From Acidobacteriaceae bacterium (lineage in GTDB: Bacteria > Acidobacteriota > Terriglobia > Terriglobales > Acidobacteriaceae), in NCBI GenBank assembly GCA_003140705.1, contig PLKU01000215.1:9934-18484 (forward strand): 8,551 nucleotides of DNA, given 5' to 3'. The first letter of the stretch is position 1. Each line of letters starts with the position of its first letter. This document shows positions 1 to 5,273 of this stretch, piece by piece. Under the pieces are notes generated by a model. It searched no databases. It had not been told where the DNA came from and worked only from the letters and a program-made list of their open reading frames with translations. Position numbers and translations under genes: made by a program.

Positions 1-444
1 CCCGCCGGAAAGCGCACAGCAGCCGGTTCTCGACCGGCTGCAGCCACACGCTGGAGCGCGAACGGATCGAAGAGCACAACCGGCAAGCAGAATGGCCTTC
101 GGGCAAGCAATGGTTCCAGCAACGGTATTCATTCGAACGGAAACGGAAGTAAACACACGAGCAATGGCGCATCGAGTTCCAGGACCGCGAAATCCCCAGC
201 TCCTGTGTGGGCCAAGCGCAATGGGCATACGAATGGCACCAAGAGTGTGGTCAAACCGAAATCGGCCGCACGGAGCGCCGGTTCCACTCGTCAAGACGCG
301 CGTCCCGATGCGCGTCAGGGACGCAGCAGCCGCAAACCGGCTTTGACTGCAGGGGCAAAAGCGGGCAATAGCAAGCGATACGGCTTTACCGCGCGGCCCA
401 AGGCCAAGTCCAAGGCCAAGCAGGAGACAAAGAAGCGCGCATGA
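1..444 (+). CDS. C-terminal tail of a truncated gene, basic low-complexity (possibly RluB/RsuA-type pseudouridine synthase)
   Basis: The frame starting at position 1 is open from the window edge to a TGA at 442-444, so this is the 3' part of a longer gene (147 codons visible). The visible protein has no folded-domain signature. It is rich in Ser, Asn, Gly, Lys and Arg, with an N/G/S stretch in the first half and a Lys/Ala repeat (KAKSKAK) just before the end, and its net charge is strongly positive. Such tails usually bind RNA or nucleic acid. Its stop overlaps the cmk start (ATGA), so the two genes are translationally coupled. In many bacteria cmk follows scpA-scpB and a 23S rRNA pseudouridine synthase gene, and acidobacterial versions of that enzyme can carry long basic tails; this identity is inference from context only. 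The catalytic part lies outside the window. Confidence 0.6.
   Translation, partial: PAGKRTAAGSRPAAATRWSANGSKSTTGKQNGLRASNGSSNGIHSNGNGSKHTSNGASSSRTAKSPAPVWAKRNGHTNGTKSVVKPKSAARSAGSTRQDARPDARQGRSSRKPALTAGAKAGNSKRYGFTARPKAKSKAKQETKKRA
400..420 (+). repeat. Short direct repeat encoding Lys-Ala units
   Basis: The block AAGGCCAAG occurs twice, separated by TCC, and encodes the KAKSKAK stretch at the end of the truncated gene. It is a small in-frame repeat of the kind that lets basic tails grow or shrink by slippage. No wider array is present. Confidence 0.5.
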
Positions 445-1229
445 GTGCGGAAGACAGTCCTTTGTGCGCCTTAGAGCCTGGCCGAAAAATCATCATTGCT
501 ATTGATGGCCCAGCTGGAGCGGGAAAGAGCACCATCGCCCGCCATTTGGCTCGGCATTTTGGCCTGCTCAACCTGGAGACGGGCGCGATGTATCGCGCCT
601 TCGCACTGAAGGCGCTTCGTGTCGGCGTTCCTTTGGATGAAAGTTCCGGCCTGGAGAGCCTGGCCGCCGAAACGACTATCCGCCTGGAATCAAGCAAAGT
701 TGAGCCTGACAATCCTGCGTCCGGCGAACAGGAAAACCGAGTCTTCCTCGACGATGAGGACGTGACCGGGCTCATCCGAAACCAGACGGTGACCGATGCC
801 GCTTCTCGTGTGAGCGTGTTTCCCAAGGTTCGAGCCTGGATGGTTCGCCTGCAGCAACTACTGGCAGCCGATGGCGGGGTGGTGATGGAAGGACGCGACA
901 TTGGTACGGTCGTCTTTCCCCATGCCGAGGTGAAGATATTCCTGGATGCTGCTCCGGAGGTGCGTGGACTGCGCCGCTTCGATCAACTGGGGCCTACGCC
1001 GCCAGCGCAGGCGGAAGAGGTGATCCGCGACCTGCGCGCCCGCGACTTGCGCGACCGCAACCGTGCGGATTCACCGTTGAAGCCGGCTCTCGATGCCATC
1101 CTACTGGATTCGACCGATATGACGCTCAAGGAAGCGGTTGAGGCGGCAGAAGGCATTGTTGCTGCAAAGCTGAACTTGACGGCTCCGAGGGCTGAAGCCC
1201 AGACCCACCCGTATGCGGTAGGCTCATAG
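441..1229 (+). CDS. cmk: Cytidylate kinase (CMP/dCMP kinase)
   Basis: A 262-residue cytoplasmic NMP kinase that transfers a phosphate from ATP to CMP or dCMP in pyrimidine nucleotide supply. The Walker A loop GPAGAGKST is at residues 23-31, followed by LETGAMYR (45-52), the conserved EGRDIGTVVFP (150-160), and the lid/base-binding region RDLRDRNRADSPLKPALDA (201-219) with the family's RDxRDxxR and PLKPA signatures. The CMP-binding insert (about 85-125) contains a short acidic loop around EPDNPASGEQEN. At 262 residues it is somewhat longer than the E. coli enzyme (about 227), through a short N-terminal lead and about 20 C-terminal residues. The ATG at 441 is favoured because it overlaps the upstream stop and is the first in-frame ATG; an AGGAG at 422-426 is rather far from it. 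The next gene begins 4 nt after its stop, so it is probably in one transcript with both neighbours. Confidence 0.97.
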   Translation: MSAEDSPLCALEPGRKIIIAIDGPAGAGKSTIARHLARHFGLLNLETGAMYRAFALKALRVGVPLDESSGLESLAAETTIRLESSKVEPDNPASGEQENRVFLDDEDVTGLIRNQTVTDAASRVSVFPKVRAWMVRLQQLLAADGGVVMEGRDIGTVVFPHAEVKIFLDAAPEVRGLRRFDQLGPTPPAQAEEVIRDLRARDLRDRNRADSPLKPALDAILLDSTDMTLKEAVEAAEGIVAAKLNLTAPRAEAQTHPYAVGS

Positions 1230-1233
1230 ATGT

Positions 1234-1911
1234 ATGGAAATCACCTGCACCCGCTGCCACCAGACCGTTCAGGACGAGAACTGCTATTGCCCGAACTGCG
1301 GTCTGCCCCGGCTGGTCTATTCGACCGATGGCGCGCAGGGCCTGCCCCAGCCTGAGCGGTGGGACGAGCCAGTGCGGGACGCGGCCACAGTGAACTGGAA
1401 GGCGGCCATTCGCGCGGCTGTCACGCTGGCCGTTCCCGCGGGCCTATTGTGCTCCATGTTCTCTCCCTTGAGCATGATTGGATTTGTCCTGATGGCGGTG
1501 GCTGCTGCTTGGGCGGTTGTACTTTATGTGCGCAGCCAGCGACCAGCGTGGATCACGGTGGGAGCCGGCGCTCGGATTGGGTTGGTGACCGGGCTGATGG
1601 GAAGCTGGATGTCCGCGGCAACCGCTGGCGTGACTCTATTTGTCATGCGATTCTTTCAGCATCAGGGCAATTTCTTCGACAGCTTCTGGCAGGATTTTGT
1701 CAATCGGCAGTTGACTGAACAGTGGACAACGATGGGTGTCGACGCACCGACCATTGGATACTTGACCGCAAAGTTGCTGGCTCCGGAGGGCCGGGCCGGG
1801 TCAATGCTCAGCGCTATTCTTGTGCTTGCGGTTGGATTGCTTCTCTTTGCAGTTGGCGGGGGTGCTTTGGGGGCGCGGTTGCTGGCCCGCACACGCCGGC
1901 CAGAGATCTAA
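1234..1911 (+). CDS. Zinc-ribbon membrane protein of unknown function
   Basis: A 225-residue protein with an N-terminal zinc ribbon: CTRC at residues 5-8 and CPNC at 19-22, a C-x2-C...C-x2-C arrangement typical of the short ribbons at the start of many bacterial membrane proteins. A polar linker (about 25-55) is followed by hydrophobic segments near 57-76, 80-98, 107-140 (long, probably one or two helices) and 189-213. The protein ends in a basic tail, LLARTRRPEI. The loop at about 141-185 is amphipathic and contains several aromatic residues. The likely topology is a cytoplasmic zinc ribbon on a three- to five-helix membrane domain. It starts 4 nt after cmk and is followed by a 147-nt gap before pyrR. 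I do not recognise a specific function. The position between cmk and pyrR does not itself show a pyrimidine role. The Shine-Dalgarno sequence is weak (GGTAGG at 1217-1222). Confidence 0.85.
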   Translation: MEITCTRCHQTVQDENCYCPNCGLPRLVYSTDGAQGLPQPERWDEPVRDAATVNWKAAIRAAVTLAVPAGLLCSMFSPLSMIGFVLMAVAAAWAVVLYVRSQRPAWITVGAGARIGLVTGLMGSWMSAATAGVTLFVMRFFQHQGNFFDSFWQDFVNRQLTEQWTTMGVDAPTIGYLTAKLLAPEGRAGSMLSAILVLAVGLLLFAVGGGALGARLLARTRRPEI

Positions 1912-1954
1912 GATTCTGTTCGTGTGTCTGCATTCAGGACCACTTCTCCACAAC

Positions 1955-1983
1955 TTGCGCAGGTCGGTGCCCCCTCGTATCAT
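1955..1983 (+). promoter_or_regulatory. Candidate sigma-70 promoter for pyrR
   Basis: TTGCGC (1955-1960) and TATCAT (1978-1983) are separated by 17 nt. The -10 element matches the consensus at 5 of 6 positions; the -35 keeps only TTG. Transcription would begin near 1990, leaving a leader of about 70 nt before the chosen pyrR start. It lies in the only sizeable gap between the cmk pair and the pyr genes, where a promoter is expected. This is pattern matching by eye and would occur by chance at some rate. Confidence 0.4.
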
Positions 1984-2058
1984 CCTTCGAGAGACAGGGC
2001 ATCGGAACACAGAGCGTCAAATAACATGCACCCGGTGATAAGCGGCGAGAGAGAGTCC

Positions 2059-2628
2059 ATGAGCGAAAGGGAAGACAAGCCAAACTTGCGCATCAAGGGC
2101 AGGCTGATGTCCGCCTCAGAGGTGGAGCGTACCCTGGTGCGGCTGGCACACGAGATAGTTGAAAAGAGCAACGGCAGCGAGGACCTGGCTTTGGTAGGGA
2201 TCAAGCGCCGGGGTGTTCCGCTTGCAGAGAGGCTGGGCAAGCTGATCTCTGGAATCGAAAAGCGAACTGTCGATACGGGCGTGCTCGACATTCAGTTTTA
2301 TCGCGACGATCTGTCAACGGCGGGCATCCGTCCGGTGGTGACACCTGGGGCAATCGGCTTTGATATAGAAGGCCGCGATGTGGTGCTGTGCGACGATGTG
2401 CTCTATACCGGACGCACAATCAGGGCCGCGCTGGATGCGCTGTTCGACCATGGAAGGCCGCGCCGCGTGCAGTTGGCCGTGCTGATTGATCGTGGTCATC
2501 GCGAACTACCCATCGAGGCCACCTACGTCGGCAAATATGTGCCCACGAGCAGTCGCGAGATCATTGAAGTGAAGTTTCGCGAAGTAGACAACGACGAACA
2601 AGTGCTGTTGGTCGAGCGGATGGACTAG
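2059..2628 (+). CDS. pyrR: PyrR, pyrimidine operon regulator / uracil phosphoribosyltransferase
   Basis: A 189-residue member of the PRTase fold. In characterised bacteria PyrR binds pyr mRNA in a UMP-dependent way and represses pyr genes; many members also convert uracil plus PRPP to UMP. The PRPP-binding motif is VVLCDDVLYTGRTIRAAL (108-125). Other family landmarks are LVGIKRRGVPLAERL (45-59), the DIQFYRDDL region (77-85), and LIDRGHRELPIEATYVGKY (142-160). The frame is open upstream, but the start at 2059 gives the family's usual length (about 180) and has a purine-rich GAGAGAG just before it; the ATG at 2026 lacks a Shine-Dalgarno sequence, and a GTG at 1924 would add a non-homologous extension. 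It is followed after 73 nt by pyrB, its expected target. I see no clear attenuation terminator in its leader, so control, if present, may act on translation. Confidence 0.95.
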   Translation: MSEREDKPNLRIKGRLMSASEVERTLVRLAHEIVEKSNGSEDLALVGIKRRGVPLAERLGKLISGIEKRTVDTGVLDIQFYRDDLSTAGIRPVVTPGAIGFDIEGRDVVLCDDVLYTGRTIRAALDALFDHGRPRRVQLAVLIDRGHRELPIEATYVGKYVPTSSREIIEVKFREVDNDEQVLLVERMD

Positions 2629-2646
2629 AAAGGCAGCTTTCAGTTC

Positions 2647-2694
2647 CAGCTTCTAGTCCTTGACTAGCGGCTTAAAGCTCGAAGCTAGAAGCTG
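2647..2694. repeat. Inverted repeat with a nested, competing hairpin in the pyrR-pyrB spacer
   Basis: CAGCTTCTAG (2647-2656) and CTAGAAGCTG (2685-2694) form a perfect 10-bp inverted repeat with a 28-nt loop. A second perfect hairpin, CTAGTC (2653-2658) and GACTAG (2662-2667) with a CTT loop, shares bases with the left arm, so the two structures cannot form together. The only Shine-Dalgarno-like bases before pyrB (AGAAG, 2687-2691) lie in the right arm of the larger stem. Variants of AGCTT/AAGCT recur several times from 2634 to 2694. There is no T-run after either hairpin, so it is not a typical terminator. It could be an RNA switch acting on pyrB translation, an mRNA processing or stability element, or a dispersed intergenic repeat; the sequence alone cannot decide. 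Confidence 0.75.
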
Positions 2695-2701
2695 TGAATC
2701 G

Positions 2702-3727
2702 ATGAACTCTGCAGCAACACCCACCCGCCGCCAGCTTCATCCCCCGCCCGCGCTTGCCTCTCCGTTCCCTTATCATCCCGGATCGCTGCTCTCAGCGTCG
2801 GACCTGAGCCTGGATGGTGTGAGTCACATTCTCAACCGGGCGACGATTCTTGAGAACGCTGACCCGTTGGTGCGGGATCGCATTTTGGCGAAGAGGCGTT
2901 TGGCGCTGCTCTTCTACGAATCGTCAACGCGAACCAGAACGAGCTTTGAGCTAGCCGCCAAGGGCCTGGGAGCCGATACCACGCTCGTATCAAGCCTTTC
3001 ATCGAGTATTGAAAAGGGTGAGAGCCTGAAAGATACCGGTTTGACGCTGCGTGCTCTTGGCGCCGAGGCGATTATCCTGCGACACAACTCCTCCGGTGCT
3101 GCGTGGCTGCTTGAGGCGGAAACACGGTTGCCGGTACTGAATGCCGGCGATGGCATGCACGAGCATCCCACGCAAGCTTTGCTGGATCTGCGTACGATTC
3201 TTGCTCATCTGCGACCTGGCGTTGAGGCTGTGGATGCGGAGACGCTGGCAGGCGTGACAATCACGATCGTGGGTGACATTCAGCACAGCCGCGTGGCTCG
3301 CTCGAACATGTTGTTGCTGCCCCGGATGGGCGCGCGCGTGCTGCTCTGCGGCCCGAAGGAATTGTTGCCAGAGTTGGCTGCCCAGGTTGGACCGGGCATT
3401 TCGATCGAGCGGGATTTCGACGCGGCGCTGCGGCAGTCGCAAGCGGTGATGATGCTGCGCATTCAGGCGGAGCGGCTTGCCGGGCTTCAACTCGATCTGG
3501 AGCAGTACAAGGCGAATTATCAGCTGACAGGGCCGCGCCTGGCTGCACATGCACCGACCGCTTTGGTGATGCATCCGGGCCCGATTATTCGCGGGCTTGA
3601 AGTGACATCTGGGGTGGCCGATGGTGTGCAGTCGGTGATTCTGGAACAAGTGAAGAACGGGGTGGCCATTCGCATGGCCGTGGTTGAGCGGGCGCTGACC
3701 GCGTCTCCGGACGGAGGGCGGGCATGA
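2702..3727 (+). CDS. pyrB: Aspartate carbamoyltransferase catalytic subunit
   Basis: Catalyses carbamoyl phosphate plus L-aspartate to N-carbamoyl-L-aspartate, the committed step of de novo pyrimidine synthesis, in the cytoplasm. Carbamoyl-phosphate-binding motif FYESSTRTRTSFE is at residues 71-83, the catalytic-loop lysine is in SSIEKGES (101-108), HPTQALLDL is at 155-163, GDIQHSRVARSN at 191-202, the aspartate-binding MLRIQAER at 251-258, and HPGPIIRG at 291-298. All the residues expected for activity appear present. The protein is 341 residues, about 30 longer than typical catalytic chains, through a proline-rich N-terminus (roughly 1-27) before the first conserved helix. The ATG at 2702 is the first ATG in frame; a TTG at 2660 would add 14 residues translated from the inverted repeat and is unlikely. 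No regulatory-chain gene (pyrI) is nearby. The stop overlaps the pyrC start by 4 nt, and a dihydroorotase partner is the usual associate of catalytic chains lacking PyrI. Confidence 0.97.
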   Translation: MNSAATPTRRQLHPPPALASPFPYHPGSLLSASDLSLDGVSHILNRATILENADPLVRDRILAKRRLALLFYESSTRTRTSFELAAKGLGADTTLVSSLSSSIEKGESLKDTGLTLRALGAEAIILRHNSSGAAWLLEAETRLPVLNAGDGMHEHPTQALLDLRTILAHLRPGVEAVDAETLAGVTITIVGDIQHSRVARSNMLLLPRMGARVLLCGPKELLPELAAQVGPGISIERDFDAALRQSQAVMMLRIQAERLAGLQLDLEQYKANYQLTGPRLAAHAPTALVMHPGPIIRGLEVTSGVADGVQSVILEQVKNGVAIRMAVVERALTASPDGGRA

Positions 3728-5025
3728 CGGCAATCTTGATTCGCGGCGGACACCTGATCGATCCGGCGGCCGGCGTAGATGCGCTGAAAGACATTCTGCT
3801 CAAGGATGGGCGGGTGGCGGAGATCAGCGGGCCCGGGAAGCTGAAGTCGACAAACGGCGCGGAGGTGCTGGATGCGACAGGGCTAACGGTGGCGCCAGGG
3901 CTGATCGATATGCACGTCCACCTGCGCGAACCTGGGCAGGGCTACAAGGAGACAATCGCCACCGGAACGGCGGCGGCAGCGGCGGGGGGTTTTACGGCGG
4001 TGGCCGCGATGCCGAACACGATTCCGGTGAACGACTCGCCGGAGACGACGCGCTGGATGCTGGCGCCGGAGCGCAATGCGGCGATTCGTGTGTTTCCCAT
4101 TGCTGCTGCCACACGAGGCTCGAAGGGCGAGGCCATCAACGACTACGCTGCGTTGAAGTCCGCGGGCGCGGTAGCGGTGACGGACGACGGGCATCCGATT
4201 TTGAAAGACAACATCATGCGCGAGACGCTGGCAGCGGCGGCACGCGTGGGACTCAGCGTGATTCAGCATGCCGAGGACACACGGATGACGCAAGGCGCCA
4301 GCATGAACGCGGGTGCGATGGCGTTCAAGCTGGGACTGCGGGGGATGCCCACCGAGGCGGAGTCTGGGCTTGTGGAACGCGACATTCGCCTGGTGACAGA
4401 GCTGCGGGACACACGCGTTCATCTGCACGTGGCGCACACCTCTACGGCAGCGGCGCTGGCTGCTGTTCGCCAAGCGCGACGGAGCGGATTGCGCGTGACC
4501 TGCGAGGTGGCTCCGCATCATTTTCTGCTGACGGAAGAGCATGTGGGCCACTACAACACGAATGCGAAGATGAATCCGCCACTGCGATCCGCGGCCGACC
4601 GCGACGCCATGATCGAGGCGATTCTCGACGGTGTTGTGGACGCTATCGCGACCGATCACGCGCCTCACGCCGTCCACGAGAAAGAAGTGGAGTTCGAGCA
4701 TGCGCCGAACGGCATTACCGGACTGGAGACGGCGCTGGGACTTTGCGTGCGCTGGCTTCACAGGGAGTGGAAGATGCCGCTGGGACGCGTCCTAAGCCTG
4801 TTGAGCGCGCAGCCGGCAGCGCTGCTGAATCTGAAGGGGCGAGGCACGCTGACCGCCGGCAGCTTTGCCGATGTGGTGATCTTCGATCCCAAGACGGAAT
4901 GGGCCTACAACGCGCGCGATACTAAATCCAAGTCTCGCAACACGCCTTTTGACGGCTGGATGATGCAGGGTAAGGTTCGCTGGACGATCAGCGAAGGACG
5001 GGTTGCGTACGGGCGAGAGGGTTAG
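3724..5025 (+). CDS. pyrC: Dihydroorotase, type I
   Basis: Cyclises N-carbamoyl-L-aspartate to L-dihydroorotate, the third step of UMP synthesis; a cytoplasmic zinc amidohydrolase of 433 residues, the usual length for type I. Metal-site motif IDMHVHLREPG (61-71) supplies His64 and His66, with Arg68 expected to bind substrate. TDDGHP (153-158), QHAEDT (181-186) and HLHVAHTST (233-241) supply the remaining expected metal ligands, and the catalytic aspartate is Asp311 in ATDHAPH (309-315). NAKMNPPLR (280-288) is also typical. Because these residues are intact, this looks like an active enzyme rather than the inactive PyrC homologue that serves only as a scaffold for ATCase in some bacteria. A good Shine-Dalgarno sequence, GGAGGG (3713-3718), lies inside the end of pyrB, 5 nt before the ATG, and the ATGA overlap supports coupled translation. 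PyrB and PyrC may form a complex, as known for such pairs; this is inference. Confidence 0.97.
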   Translation: MTAILIRGGHLIDPAAGVDALKDILLKDGRVAEISGPGKLKSTNGAEVLDATGLTVAPGLIDMHVHLREPGQGYKETIATGTAAAAAGGFTAVAAMPNTIPVNDSPETTRWMLAPERNAAIRVFPIAAATRGSKGEAINDYAALKSAGAVAVTDDGHPILKDNIMRETLAAAARVGLSVIQHAEDTRMTQGASMNAGAMAFKLGLRGMPTEAESGLVERDIRLVTELRDTRVHLHVAHTSTAAALAAVRQARRSGLRVTCEVAPHHFLLTEEHVGHYNTNAKMNPPLRSAADRDAMIEAILDGVVDAIATDHAPHAVHEKEVEFEHAPNGITGLETALGLCVRWLHREWKMPLGRVLSLLSAQPAALLNLKGRGTLTAGSFADVVIFDPKTEWAYNARDTKSKSRNTPFDGWMMQGKVRWTISEGRVAYGREG

Positions 5026-5273
5026 CACGTGGCGAGCCATCGCTGCGAAGCTCGAGCACGCTCTACTGGATTCGAGGCGAATAAAAAAAGGGATCGCGAG
5101 CGGCGACTGCAGCAAGGTATATTGGTTCGTTGCCCAAACAACAAGCTGGAATTTCCCCTTTTGCACGATCGATGAGGCCTGGTGCTGACCGAACGCGATC
5201 AAACGATGGGGCGCAAACCTAAACGCGTCGAAGCCCGATGTCGCCGATGGAAGGGCGCAGCTGGAGAGTGTCA
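5026..5273. other. Spacer between the pyr genes and the dehydrogenase genes
   Basis: About 250 nt without a supported gene. It contains an A7 run (5083-5089), a TATATT (5118-5123) without a matching -35, a TTGCAC (5161-5166) without a matching -10, and a distant AAAAGGG (5086-5092) / CCCTTTT (5156-5162) inverted pair. No GC-rich hairpin followed by a T-run is seen after pyrC. A promoter for the dehydrogenase genes probably lies here, but I cannot place it. Confidence 0.5.
5263..5266 (+). promoter_or_regulatory. Ribosome binding site that decides the dehydrogenase start
   Basis: GGAG lies 7 nt before the ATG at 5274, giving a protein that begins MPNLNPAKKVYDVCIIG, a normal length of lead before the FAD-binding strand. 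The in-frame ATGs at 5238 and 5247 have no comparable site. Confidence 0.7.

Noticed and set aside
1889..1927. GCACACG / CGTGTGT pairing at the end of the zinc-ribbon gene as a terminator
   Set aside because: It is a short stem with a 25-nt loop that spans the stop codon, and no T-run follows.
1924..2058. Open frame upstream of pyrR that could extend its N-terminus by up to 45 residues from a GTG at 1924
   Set aside because: The added residues do not resemble PyrR, no ribosome binding site precedes the GTG or the ATG at 2026, and the start at 2059 gives the normal family length.
2055..2064. AGTCCATGAG at the pyrR start, resembling the beginning of the Bacillus PyrR-binding consensus
   Set aside because: Only the first bases match, the GAGG part is missing, and no flanking stem can be drawn with confidence.
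2660..2701. TTG start adding 14 residues to PyrB
   Set aside because: It would translate the inverted-repeat arm, and there is no Shine-Dalgarno sequence before it. The ATG at 2702 is preferred.
2999..3733. Minus-strand open frame of 244 codons opposite pyrB
   Set aside because: It is an antisense shadow of pyrB, with no recognisable motif or ribosome binding site.
3883..4761. Long minus-strand open frame (292 codons) opposite pyrC
   Set aside because: The composition is Arg/His-rich with no domain, as expected for the antisense shadow of a GC-rich gene. pyrC on the plus strand carries all the family motifs.
5086..5162. AAAAGGG and CCCTTTT as arms of a regulatory stem before the dehydrogenase genes
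   Set aside because: The 7-bp match is separated by 63 nt and has no supporting inner structure; it is likely to be chance.
5238..5273. Earlier in-frame ATGs (5238, 5247) for the GMC dehydrogenase
   Set aside because: They lack a ribosome binding site, whereas GGAG lies 7 nt before the ATG at 5274. The extra 12 residues look like translated leader and do not form a signal peptide.
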